DNA of 64,000 bases from Ophiura sarsii (lineage: Eukaryota > Echinodermata > Ophiuroidea > Amphilepidida > Ophiuridae): assembly GCA_035610835.1 (NCBI GenBank), contig CM069454.1, positions 68,768,291 to 68,832,290 on the forward strand, given 5' to 3'. The position numbers and the translations under genes were made by a program. Under the pieces are notes generated by a model. The model worked only from the letters and a program-made list of their open reading frames with translations, was not told the DNA's origin and ran no database searches. The stretch's first letter is position 1. Each line of letters begins with the position of its first letter. Positions 12,062 to 22,158 of the stretch are shown here, piece by piece.

Positions 12062-12229
12062 GTCACCAACAAAGTGTTGTGTGTGAATCTCTATATTCAC
12101 CAACAAAGTGTTATGTGTGAATCTCTATATTCACCAACAAAGTGTTATGTGTGAATCTCTATATTCACCAACAAAGTGTTATGTGTGAATCTCTATATTC
12201 ACCAACAAAGTGTTATGTGTGAATCTCTA
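12062..12229. repeat. 34-bp tandem repeat, left half (5 copies)
   Basis: The unit holds TTCACCAACAAAGTGTTATG and TGTGAATCTCTATA. ATTCAC and GTGAAT form an inverted pair in each unit. The array is cut at TCTA (12226-12229) by the composite element and continues after 13915. It follows the 34/35-bp array with almost no spacer. Confidence 0.93.
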
Positions 12230-12696
12230 GGGCGTACATCACTAATTCGGCTCCCATAGACTTTACATGCTTTGGAGGCTGTGTTCAAATTGCTCTAACC
12301 TGAGTTAGCTCGCGAATTTTTCTCTGAAATTTTGATATGTTTTAACACATACGGTATTTTATAACATATCTGAAACTCACCCCGGGTCATCAGGTGGATT
12401 TTTAGCTAGAAGCCGGCACGTCAGAGTGTACTGATTTTGTTACTTATAAGTCGGCTTTTACCCGTGCATGCAACGTGTGTGTAAATCGGTCCGTAACATT
12501 ATGTTTCAGTTAAAATCACACATTTTCTTTTTGAAACATTAAATATACATTCTTAGGAATACGCAGAACACAAATTTGACACAAAAACAATAATGATTAG
12601 TTTCATTTGCTACCATTCTTTCCGTCAAATAGGAACTATTATCGTACTCAACTTTGCCGGAAGTGCCGCGTATTATCGAATTAGTGGTGTACGCCC
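12230..12696. mobile_element. MITE copy 1 of the composite
   Basis: This is a 467-bp element with about 20-bp inverted ends (GGGCGTACATCACTAATTCG and the reverse complement with one change). Its inner flank is TTGA, which does not match its outer TCTA, so it did not enter this site alone. Confidence 0.82.
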
Positions 12697-12907
12697 TTGA
12701 AGAGCACCTTTTTTTTCCAAAAGTCATATCAATCATATACCATTGATTTCAGTGTTAAATTTTTGAGTTTAAATGCCAAATCTGATAGAATTCTGAAATA
12801 TAGTTTTAGAGATGTAGTCATTTGAAGAGGCGTATCGCCATGCGTAAATTTGTATTTTGCGCGTGTTTTTTTAAAAACTCTCCACGCGTGGAAATGTGCA
12901 TATGAAG

Positions 12908-12930
12908 TGCTATCTTCAGTAGATAGCATG
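12908..12930 (-). repeat. Isolated hairpin-like motif
   Basis: GTGCTATCTTCAGTAGATAGC is a diverged GCTATC/GATAGC hairpin inside the composite element's core, nearly 40 kb from the first hairpin cluster at 51715. Confidence 0.7.
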
Positions 12931-13445
12931 CCCGTGCATCGGCAAGTTTTGTGATTATTACTGTATGAATGTCATGGAAACAGTTCTATCTTATGGACCT
13001 CTACCCCGTTGTCTGAGTCGGAAGGCATACCAAGGATACCCTACCACCCGTATTTCAAATAATGTCACATTTTTCTATTAAAAGGCGGGTTTTTAAACTG
13101 CAAAAATGTAAATATTAAGATTTTGTTGATACCAAAACATTGTTTTAAGCCAAAAGATGTCAATTACATTTAGTTTTTCTGCATCCAACTTCTGTTTATG
13201 TTGGTCCGTTGTCTATCCCACAAGTAAAATGCAAAAAAAATTGTATACAAATTAAAGAAACTCGGGTCACACGAGTTATTTGAAGTAGGCCTACTGCCGT
13301 TATTTTCGAGTTTTTGGCTACAAAAACCGCCCAATACTGCGTGGATTTTACTGGTATTCGTTTATTTTCAACGTATTGAACATACACATTCACTCTGCAT
13401 GCTCGGAGCCTCGAACCACCGGGAATTAATGATGTGTACCTTTAA

Positions 13446-13915
13446 GGGTGTACACATCACTAATTCGGCTCCCATAGACTTTACATGCTTTGGAGGCTGT
13501 GTTCAAATCGCTCTAACCTGAGTTAGCTCGCGAATTTTTCTCTGAAATTTTGATATGTTTTAACACAAACGGTATTTTATAACATATCTGAAACTCAACC
13601 CTGGGTCATCAGGTGGATTTTTAGCTAGAAGCCGGCACGTCAGAGTGTACTGATTTTGTTACTTATAAGTCGGCTTTTACCCGTGCATGCAACGTGTGTG
13701 TAAATCGGTCCGTAAAATTATGTTTCAGTTAAAATCACGTATTTTCTTTTTGAAACATTAAATATACATTCTTAGGAATACGCAGAACACAAATTTGACA
13801 CAAAAACAATAATGATTAGTTTCATTTGCTACCATTCTTTCCGTCAAATAGGAACTATTATCGTACTCAACTTTGCCGGAAGTGCCGCATATTATCGAAT
13901 TAGTGGTGTACGCCC
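13446..13915. mobile_element. MITE copy 2 of the composite
   Basis: This 470-bp copy is nearly identical to 12230-12696 apart from scattered single-base changes. The left end is GGGTGTACACATCACTAATT. Its inner flank is TTAA and its outer flank is TCTA. Confidence 0.82.
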
Positions 13916-14084
13916 TCTATATTCACCAACAAAGTGTTATGTGTGAATCTCTATATTCACCAACAAAGTTTTATGTGTGAATCTCTATATTCACCAACAA
14001 AGTGTTGTGTGAATCTCTATATTCACCAACAAAGTGTTATGTGTGAATCTCTATATTCACCAACAAAGTTTTATGTGTGAATAT
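13916..14084. repeat. 34-bp tandem repeat, right half (5 copies)
   Basis: This continues the 12062-12229 array after the insertion, beginning with the duplicated TCTA. Two copies have TTTTATG in place of GTTATG and one lacks a GT pair. Confidence 0.93.
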
Positions 14085-15139
14085 ATTCCTTGCAATAAAA
14101 ACATAACCATGATTTAAACAAAGCCAAATGAAAACTATGTGGAAATGGACACTTTGTAATCTGTAGTTTTAAGGTGGGGTAGGTGGCAATGCATTCAACA
14201 GCTTAACCAGGGGTTGTTAGTAGTGAATTCAACAGCTGATCAAGAAGCTTTATTCAGATGCCTGATGTTAGAACGGATCTATATGAACAGCCCTGCATAT
14301 ATGAACCTTATTGCTAGCTGTTCTAATAATGTAAGAACGGGTCCATATGTACTTAGTGCAGCTAGCTGTTCTAATGTTGTTAATTTAAGCCGACTGCAAA
14401 ATGCACAGACATTTTCCCCTTTGACATCGATAACAATCTTTTGATTCATATCTTTATAAATGGAGCTTGTTTTGCCGCTTGAAATGCATGGACACAACAC
14501 TGGCACTTTATGCTTCTGGTCATTCTAGCCATTCAATGAATTCATAATACATACAGCTCCATATAGAAGAGATGGGCAATTGATAATTATGTCTGTTATA
14601 TCCAAGTGTAATCCAGTGGACAAGCCTCCATATGATGCATGGATCAGGAGCTACTTTTTACTAATTTGACAAAACTAGCTCCTGGTCCTATATACTTTAC
14701 TGTGCAAAATTTGGAAATCCTCAGGAGCCAAAACTTGGCAACCTTTGGGTAAAAAAACTCCAGGGTGCATGCTTATTTGGAGGCTTGGCAGGGAAGGTGG
14801 GTGAGGGGTTGGTAGTGGGAGGGTTGGTAGGGCCGCAAGGGGAATCCTGATCTAATACCAAATCAAAAAAAATTCAAAAAACATTTACACCTTCATTACA
14901 ATGTGATAAATCAATATCGACTTATTTTAACATTTATACCAAATATATCTATGTTTACATGTGGTTTGGGTTCTGCACATTTTGTATGCAAAAAGTTGCG
15001 TAAAAATGTTGACATTTTTGTCATTTATTTTCTAAGTTTTTAAAATAACCACTTCTACATCATTTTCCTATGATAACAGTGATATTTGTGGTTTATGGAT
15101 AAACTGCACTCAGTTTGAGATTTGGTTACAAAGTGTTAC
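14085..15139. other. Unassigned spacer
   Basis: No gene is recognised. It contains an inverted pair CAGGAGCTA/TAGCTCCTG at about 14648-14687 and a purine-rich stretch near 14760-14840. The open stretches at 14214-14444 (plus) and 14279-14506 (minus) overlap and show no motif. Confidence 0.45.
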
Positions 15140-15141
15140 TA

Positions 15142-16144
15142 TAGGGTGTAGCAAAAAAGTCTTAAAATGACTTAAGCCACTTTTTTAAGTAGCAGATTCA
15201 CAGAGAAGCTGAAATGAATGAATCATAGTGTGAACATATGAACAAGGGTGTTCCCAGACCCTTTTGAATGGGGGTGGTGTAGAGGTCCCGATTGCCGACA
15301 AGCACCCCCCCCCCCAAAAAAAATAGTAAAAGGTAGCCCCCAAAAATGTTCAGGCACCTCGTAAATTTCACGTAAGTGGGGGGGGGGGGGAGGGGGGAGG
15401 GGGGAGGGGGGTAGGATCCAAAAAGTTCGCAGTCACAAAATTTTGCATGGTCACAAAATTTTGCACAGTCACAAAATTTCACACGGTCACAAAATTTCCC
15501 ACACAGTCAATAATAATCGCACACTAAAACAATCACACACTAAAAAAACCAAACCATGCTACTGCAACCACCCCAACAACCAATTTCTTTTTATAGAATT
15601 ATTATGGTCAAAATCGCAAATGTACCGACGGAAGCTCGTTTGTGCCGACAGATTTGAGGAATAGGGCAGATTTTGCCAACAGATTTGATTAATGGGGGGG
15701 GGGGGGGGGGGGTTCACACCCCCTTCTGGGGATGCCCCTGCATATGAACTGTTTTTTAGAGGTAAACACTGGCAAATCGTACACAACTGGGTACTGATGA
15801 ATACAATATAAGTTTCTATTTCAGATATTTCACACTTGATTTTCAAATTTCGTACAATTTGCCTTTGTTTACCTCTAAAAACAGTCACTTCACTAAGGAT
15901 TCATTCATTCCAGCATCTCTTTGATTTTGTTACTTTTATGACGCAAAGTGGCCCAAGTCATTTTAAGAATAGTGTAGACAATTGGTCACTTCTCTGCAAT
16001 TATACCACCGATTTGAACGAAATAAAGTTTATTTCAAAGCTGAAGACATTTCCTTTGCAAACAAAGAACCCTTGAAACAAAAATGACATTAGAAATATTG
16101 TTAATAATATTTTCAAAATTGTATTACTTTTTTGTTACACCCTG
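15142..16144. mobile_element. TA-targeted MITE with [T/C]AGGGTGTA ends, carrying a nested insertion
   Basis: The left end is TA then TAGGGTGTAGCAAAAAAGT. The right end is the reverse complement of TA then CAGGGTGTAACAAAAAAGT (to 16144), flanked by TA. A further inverted pair lies inside: CTTAAAATGACTTAAGCCAC on the left mirrors a diverged copy near 15950-15970. TA target sites and CAGGGTGTA-like ends are shared with the elements at 23874 and 28080. Mariner/Tc1-type mobilisation is likely from the TA target, but no transposase is present. Confidence 0.7.
15244..15740. mobile_element. Nested C/G-rich element with 9-bp target duplication
   Basis: The 9-mer CATATGAAC is duplicated at 15235-15243 and 15741-15749. 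The ends are inverted-like: GGGTGTTCCCAG on the left and CTGGGGATGCCCCTG on the right, each followed inward by a G/C-rich run. The interior holds C, G and GGGGGGA runs and four tandem TCACAAAATTT-type copies near 15433-15500, with no coding sequence. A 9-bp duplication is typical of Mutator-like elements and 8-9 bp of hAT-like ones. The class is inferred only. Confidence 0.72.
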
Positions 16145-16432
16145 TAGTCTCATTAGATCTAAACCAATGTTTGAAATTAAACAATTTCATATCAAAAGAT
16201 TATTTTACTGTAATGCAATTTTGAATAAAGTACTACTTCTTGCAGTAGTACATACTATATACACATAGGAAAGGACTCAATTTATTGCTTTAAAAACAGA
16301 AATAGGAAACATTTAAGTTGAAAATGAAGAGCACCAAACTGTATCACAAACCAATATTATGCGATCTTTTTTACAAACAAAAAACTACTAAGAAAATGAG
16401 TTGTCGGATCAGACCCGACAATTTATTTCAAC

Positions 16433-16617
16433 CTATTCAAACAATGAATTTTGAAGTAATTAGGAATCCTATCGCTTTGTAATTTAGAGGAGGATCTTTA
16501 TGAATTATGATCAAAAATGCAAATCTGCAAACAAAACTGCTTTCAAAGTAAAAATCAAGGATAGAGAGCGTCACTTGAAAAAGATCACATAATGACTTTA
16601 GATGAATTAAGGTCATA
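16433..16617. mobile_element. Half copy of the TTAA foldback family
   Basis: From GAAGTAATTAGGAATCCTAT through AAATCTGCAAACAAAACTGC to AAAAAGATCACATAAT, this follows the reverse complement of the left arm of the foldback at 23191-23563, with scattered changes. Only one arm is present. It is probably a truncated or half-deleted copy. Confidence 0.65.
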
Positions 16618-16689
16618 GATTTCACAAAAGTAATCTGGCATACAATAACATTGCTTTCAATACACCATCACAGGAGAAAGAAGACAATC

Positions 16690-17010
16690 TTATAACTGAC
16701 TCAGAATTCAATTTACGAACGAAACCCGAGGAGCCCCACACCGGTAACCATAGGTAACCATAGCAAATCGCTCAACAAAGCTTGTCAGCTCACCGTTAGC
16801 TTCTCTCTGAGGAGTTGCTTAAAAAGTGAGTATCATATTCCGGTGCAAACGGAGATGATGTTTCGTGGACTTTTCAGTCATGATGTTGTCAACGCACACC
16901 TCGATAAGGCCCGATACGCTGATAAACGACGACGGTGGCGACATGGGGAAACAATACTCTGCTCTATTTATTTGCGCCAAGTGCGAGAATCTCAAGTTGC
17001 ATGCCTATAT
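16690..17010 (+). other. CpG-richer unique segment, possible exon
   Basis: This segment is less AT-rich and has more CpG than its surroundings. From ATG 16855 a frame runs 52 codons (MMFRGLFSHDVVNAHLDKAR at the start) to a TGA. A second frame from 16880 passes a GTATGT donor-like site at about 17021 and goes on into a dispersed repeat. Neither product is recognised. It could be a 5' exon or an old element. No homology can be claimed. Confidence 0.2.
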
Positions 17011-17137
17011 TGAATGCATAGGTATGTGGGAGGCAGTGTATTTGTCCCTCTGTGAGGTACAGAAAATTACTTATTTCATGAGGTACTTAAATTTGCTAAA
17101 ACCTTTTCTAGTCGGTGACATTAACCCCGTGACGTTT

Positions 17138-17250
17138 TTCCATTTAGTTATGATGGTGTGCGCTAAATTCCATTTAGTTATAAATGAAATAATATTGGGT
17201 AATTGCTATCTAATTACACTCCATTCAGAACTTCTCTTAACCTTTAAGGG
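17138..17250. repeat. Dispersed 113-bp repeat, copy A
   Basis: This is nearly identical to 21626-21737, sharing GGTGTGCGCTAAATTCCATT and the ending CTTAACCTTTAAGGG. It has no clear inverted ends. It lies inside the 16865-17320 open frame, which weakens that frame as a gene. Confidence 0.85.
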
Positions 17251-18536
17251 AATAAACATCACAAATTATTGTGAATTTACTCCCCACCATTTCCCCCAAA
17301 TCATGGTTTTAATCAACTAAACTGTACAGTATGTGGGCAATGACTACACATCCTCACGTCATGCTGCCTCAAGTCACGATATATAATAGCCGGATGCCAT
17401 AAATATTTTTAATCAAAAATGAACATTCATGCACACTATTAATTAAATTTTACAAACATTTCAAACAATAATAAATCCGTGGGGGCATGCACTCCTTAAA
17501 CTTTGCCAAGTCTGTTTGAATTGTTGCTCAATTATGGACTTCAATTTGCGACAGAGGAGGGGTGGGTGGTACTTAATGTTATTAAATGTATATGGGTATA
17601 TAGGGTGCTCCACACTACTGAGTTCCATTTTGCAAGAAATATTAAAATATGAGACTGTTTTGATGACCAAATATCTATTAGATTATCAATTAGAGAAAAC
17701 AGGAGAAAACAGTCAGATCAGTCCTCCTCCCCTCCCCCACCCCTTAAAAGTAGGAAAGGCCGCAAGGGTTATTCATTCGCACATAACCTGTCACAGATTT
17801 TCATTAAATGTGCTAATCATGGCTTATCTTTGTTGTTCATCGATAGCCTGTTTGGTCAAAAACTAATCGGAAGTTACTCTATATGACTTCTTTTGTTGAG
17901 GTCTTTACAGCTCCTGTTGCCCATAACTGACACACATTAATTCCCTGATTTTACATACTTAATCATACTTGGGATACCCATAAACATGCCATGACTGGCG
18001 GTGGCGCTATTTATCAAACCATGTTGTGTGGACACCAAGTAGATTGCACAAAGGAAAGACTTGACATTACACCACTGTGGATAAAAGTGTGTCAAGTATG
18101 GCCAGCAAGGCAGCAGGCACAGTTTGCCAGGGGACTCCATATTGACAGATTATGGCTGCCCTTTGTAAGAGTCAAGTCTTATCCAGGTCTAAATAAATGT
18201 TACAATATAACACATAACCCATGGCAGCTATTGCTAGATGGAGTATTTCACAAAACACCTCAGCTTAGGGATATTGGAGGTATTCTAAAAAGCATTGCAA
18301 ATACATTGCAAATAAAGGCTGCCATTTGAGATTTTTTTTCTCATGGAAGGCTCTCTTAACCCTCTGAAGACCTGGACCTTTCTTAAAACTATTCCTGATT
18401 GGCCCATACAAGATCAAATATGAGTAAGTAATCTAAGTAACCAATCAGACAATATATCTCTTAAAACATAAGCTTTCTTATCAAATCTCTATGGCTACTG
18501 AAATAATAATATAACCCTACAAACATCCAATAGTGC
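17251..18536. other. Unassigned spacer
   Basis: The longest open stretches (17516-17866 and 17991-18329, plus) show no family motif, and the minus strand is also open over part of the second. No gene is supported. Confidence 0.4.
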
Positions 18537-18901
18537 TTAAAGGTAGATGACCCGATCATATTCCGATTTTCAACTTGAAGTTTTCTATTCTACATGAAAG
18601 GTCATCCTTAAAAAAGTCGTGTTCCAAAGTTTGAGTTGCATAGCTCTAATGGTTCTTATTTTAGACGCACAAGATGCCGTGAACTGTACCCATTGAGTTG
18701 TACACAAACTATATCGGTGGTATACCACCATTCGCGGTAATTCGACGTTATTTCATCGATTTCTCCGTAATTATACCGATCTAGGCCGTCAAATTTCAGT
18801 ATGATGATGAGAAAAATACGAGCTTTCATATGATATGAAAATCTCCGTATGTTTGAAATAATTCTGTGTTACGAAAATGTGATCGGGTCATCTACCTTTA
18901 A
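18537..18901. mobile_element. TTAA-flanked MITE with AGGTAGATGACCCGATCA ends
   Basis: TTAA (18537-18540) is followed by AGGTAGATGACCCGATCA. The right end is TGATCGGGTCATCTACCT in inexact form (one changed base), then TTAA (18898-18901). There is no coding. TTAA target duplication is the hallmark of piggyBac-type insertion. The terminal AGG is not the usual piggyBac CCC, so the superfamily is uncertain. It shares its right TTAA with the next element. Confidence 0.82.
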
Positions 18902-19307
18902 AGGAGGTGTCCCGCAAGCATAAAAGTGTGCATTATATGTTAGAAAAATAACTATTGAGCCCAGCTTTTGTAATTATAGAACAAAACACCACACTTATGA
19001 CAAAAACAAATAAAAAACGCAATCTCTCAACATGCAATTTTTAAAATTCGCGGCGATCAAAAGTCCCAGTTTTGATGATATAATAGTTATACAATGCACA
19101 TATTTTAGCACCGATACCCATGACCTCATCGACAACAGGACTTTCGATCGCCGCGAATTTTAAAAATTGCATGTTGAGTGATGGCAGTTTTATTCTTTTT
19201 TGTGACTAGTATGGTGTTTTGTTCTATATAATTTCCTAATTTCGGCTCGATAATTATTTTCCTAACAAATAATGCTCAATGCTGTGCTTGCGGGACACTT
19301 CCTTTAA
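18898..19307. mobile_element. TTAA-flanked MITE with AGGAGGTGTCCCGCAAGCA ends
   Basis: TTAA is followed by AGGAGGTGTCCCGCAAGCA on the left. The right end is TGCTTGCGGGACACTTCCT followed by TTAA (19304-19307), one mismatch in the ends. A strong inner inverted pair CAACATGCAATTTTTAAAAT and AATTCGCGGCGATC mirrors about 19140-19177, so the element can fold over much of its length. It adjoins the previous MITE with no base between them other than the shared TTAA. Confidence 0.85.
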
Positions 19308-19730
19308 CACCTCACATGTCACCTAGCAGCTATAGAGTGTGTGGATTGAACTAACCCCCTCAACCATGGTCAAGTTTTCCACGACTTTACAAAATGCATA
19401 ATGTTATCTCTGCTTTGCGTCATTTCAATATTAGCATACTCCAATGGGCCACACACTTATGTGTGCGTTCGATGCAATAGCATTATTGGTGGACATCAAC
19501 ATCATCTCATTGTTGTTGGGAAGATAAAAGTATGGGAGTAAAGATGAATGATGGCCCAGGTATGGACCTATCAGTATCACTATTTTACATGATGATATTC
19601 ATTCTGGCCAATTGCGTCATATTGACGACACTGATAAATCGATTAGAATGGATCAATATTTTCTCCAGACTATTGTTTATAGCTTCTAGCTATCTGAGAT
19701 CTATCTGTACTGTAATTATTGGAAAGAAGT
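19308..19730. other. Unassigned spacer
   Basis: No gene or repeat is recognised. An open stretch from 19532 runs into the G-capped element and is not supported. Confidence 0.45.
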
Positions 19731-19738
19731 GTTTGGTC

Positions 19739-20183
19739 CCCGGGGGGGGGGGGGGGGGGGGGGGGGCACTCAACTTTTTTTTTGGTAGGGGTGTGCCGCC
19801 CAGGGTCTCAAAAAGGGGGGCTACAGAACTGAACTGAGTGGATTTTATGACGAAAAATAGGGTCTTAGGAACTGATTTTTTTCCAAAAAATAGGTCTTGA
19901 GAACTGGCCTATAGTTCAATTTTCATTTTACTTTGGTTCAAGAACGCACAATTTTCGAAGAATTGGGGCTTTGGAACACAAAATTGGGGCTTTGGAACAC
20001 AAAATTGGGGCTTTGGAACGCAAAATTTTGCGATTTTTGAATTTTCAATAAAATTGGGGTCTTAAGAACTGATTCAGGCTCAAAAGGGGGGTCATAAGAA
20101 CTAGCAGAAGAGGGTAAAAAAAGGGGTCTTCAGCACGGCACATACCTATACCCTTTTCAAATGTCAGTGCCCCCCCCCCCCGG
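19739..20183. mobile_element. G-capped MITE with 8-bp target duplication
   Basis: GTTTGGTC is duplicated exactly at 19731-19738 and 20184-20191. The element begins CCGG plus a long G run plus GCACT and ends AGTGC plus a C run plus GG, so the ends are inverted. The interior has imperfect repeats of the type AAATTGGGGCTTTGGAAC. An 8-bp duplication fits hAT-type integration. No transposase is present. The G-run length is likely unstable. Confidence 0.82.
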
Positions 20184-20191
20184 GTTTGGTC

Positions 20192-21382
20192 TTGGGAGAT
20201 GGATGCATTATTTTTATTTCACAAAACATTGACCCTGTGTAAAAAACAACCCAACCACATGAATTTGGCAAAATACTTGAACGCCATCTTCTGATTCAAA
20301 CCAAATCTAACATCAAGTGAAAAAGTAATAGCTCCCTCGCTTGTCAGCTCTCAGCTCTCTAAATTTGGTCTTTCCTACAATTGTATGTCACCAATGAGGA
20401 TTGATATGAGAATACAGCAATTGCAAGTTTTTGTAACAATTATCAACTAACATAATTAAGATGTTTCAGAATAAACATTACACATTGAGGGCTGATGACT
20501 TTGTCTGTACACAAAGGTCCTATGTAGCAGCTTAGGCGCCTCTCAGATTAAGTATACATCGATATGTGATGCATCACATTTTCTTTTTCTTTTCATTATA
20601 TTTATAAACTTTTTGCTCTGTATTTCAAAATAAGATGTATCTAATATGACGTGATGCATCATCACATTATCTCATATGTCTTGAATCAGACTGAAGAATA
20701 AATACATGTAGATACTTAAATCAACTCAAAACACTATGAGGTGCACTTTGCTACCTTAGGTTTCTCACTTAATATCTTGCGTATGGCGGGCCCAGTAAAA
20801 GTTGATGCTCTGTTATGGACCCATGCAAAAACAACCATGCTCTACGGGCCTGATCGACCCAAAAATGGTTTTTGAATTTTCAATTACACAAGGCGGTTCT
20901 TGAACGGCCTGTCTCGCCTGCTTGCGTCTGATGACATGTAATGAGTAGATCAGTATTTTTAGCAGCAGTAGAGGGTTGGGAGGGTGTTATCATGCTAAAG
21001 TAAAAGAAAGTTGGTTCTCAAACCACAAATCTGACTGAGTGATATCATTTCATAGAGTATCAAGTAATAATTATTTATGCTGAAGTTGTCTTTTAATACT
21101 CATTGTGAACTCTATACTTCATTGTGTTGGATATATAAAATATTCAATCCTCCTTCAATTTAATTTTAAGTTTACACTTAAATTGTGAGTTTTGGCAAAA
21201 ATCTTATTCATTGGATGTCAAGTATACACTTTTTTCTCTGTATCGAGGCTGTGCACATATTGGCATACACCAACATTTGTGTTATTTTACAAAACAACAA
21301 TGAGGCTCTATGCCAGGAGTGTCCATATTTTTTTAGTACTGGATTCTCATTGTTATTATGTAGTTATGAATAACCATTACGA
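20192..21382. other. Unassigned spacer
   Basis: AT-rich, with no gene recognised. Open stretches near 21185-21404 overlap in two frames and have no motif. Confidence 0.45.
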
Positions 21383-21625
21383 GCCTCATGAATATTCATC
21401 ATGAACCTCATGGATATTCATCTGGCATCTCATGATTATCCATCATGAATATTCAATATTCAATGCGCACCTCATGAATATTCAATGCGTACCTCATGAA
21501 TAATCAATGCGTACCTCATGAATATTCAATGCGTACCTCATGAATATTCAATGCGTATCACATGAATATTCAATGCGTACCTCACGAATATATACTACGT
21601 ACCTCATGAATATTCAATGCGTACC
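21383..21625. repeat. 22-bp tandem repeat, degenerate to regular
   Basis: The unit is CTCATGAATATTCAATGCGT plus AC, about 10 copies. The first four are diverged (GATATTCATC, GATTATCCAT) and the later ones are uniform. Each unit has the palindrome GAATATTC. The array ends against dispersed repeat copy B. Confidence 0.88.
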
Positions 21626-21737
21626 TCCATTTTATTATAATGGTGTGCGCTAAATTCCATTTAGTTATAAATTAAATAATATTGGGTAATTGCTATCTAA
21701 TTGCACTCCATTCAGAATTTCTCTTAACCTTTAAGGG
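21626..21737. repeat. Dispersed 113-bp repeat, copy B
   Basis: Second copy of the 17138-17250 sequence in the same orientation, with few changes. It follows the 22-bp array without a spacer. Confidence 0.85.
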
Positions 21738-21897
21738 CTAACAGGCTAACCAATAGAAACAGAAGTAGATGTTGTAGTAGCTTGCGTCCATTCCTGAGAA
21801 CTCACACACCTTGGAACCTCCAAATACTCCAACAGAGTTTTGACTGGAGGTGCGATGGAGGGGGGGTTGGAGGAACGGAGAGGGCGGGAAAGGGCAG

Positions 21898-22158
21898 TTA
21901 TGAATTTGGATGGAACAGTGTTTTTGACGATTTCGAGAGAGTTTGTTCCAATTGATTGACGACAGTCTTCATGAAGAAAGAGTTGGCATAGATGTCATTT
22001 CTTTGGTGATTTTTTTGGAATTGCTGTGCATGTCCATGCCCGTTTCCAGATGTCTTCGGTGTAGTATATTCCTCGTGGTTGATATCTATCAGACCATTGA
22101 TCATTTTGAAAAGGCAGGCAATTATGTGGATTTTGCGTCGGTCTTTTGAGTGGAGCCC
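21898..22158 (-). pseudogene. Non-LTR retrotransposon ORF2 C-terminus
   Basis: On the minus strand the frame reads KDRRKIHIIACLFKMINGLI, then DINHEEYTTPKTSGNGHGHA and NDIYANSFFMKTVVNQLEQ before a stop near 21898. This is the region after the reverse-transcriptase domain in CR1/Jockey-like LINEs, which usually carries RGHA...F...R.D.YANSFFPRTV..WN.L. Here the expected FPRT and WN positions are changed (FMKT, NQ). Stops upstream (about 22160-22200) and a frame that drifts mark it as dead. Only the 3' end remains, the usual outcome of 5' truncation. Confidence 0.78.

Larger units (their letters stand above)
12230..13915. mobile_element. Composite insertion: two direct MITE copies around a 749-bp core
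   Basis: The left end is GGGCGTACATCACTAATTCG and the right end is CGAATTAGTGGTGTACGCCC. The target 4-mer TCTA is present on both sides (12226-12229, 13916-13919), and removing the insert rejoins the 34-bp array in phase. Inside are two nearly identical 467-470 bp copies in the same orientation (12230-12696, 13446-13915). Between them is an unrelated segment with a diverged third end of the same family at about 13420-13441, and a GCTATC-type hairpin at 12908. I see no transposase. It could be a composite that moved as one, or a single insertion later expanded by recombination. Confidence 0.8.

Noticed and set aside
12230..13915. LTR retrotransposon with 470-bp LTRs
   Set aside because: The direct copies begin GGG and end CCC with 20-bp inverted ends, not TG...CA. 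The core has no primer site, polypurine tract or coding remnants that I can see.
16865..17320. 151-codon gene
   Set aside because: The second half is a dispersed repeat also found at 21626, and an alternative frame over the first part is equally plausible.
17991..18329. 112-codon plus-strand gene
   Set aside because: No motif, the minus strand is also open over part of it, and it is followed by MITEs. Not enough support.
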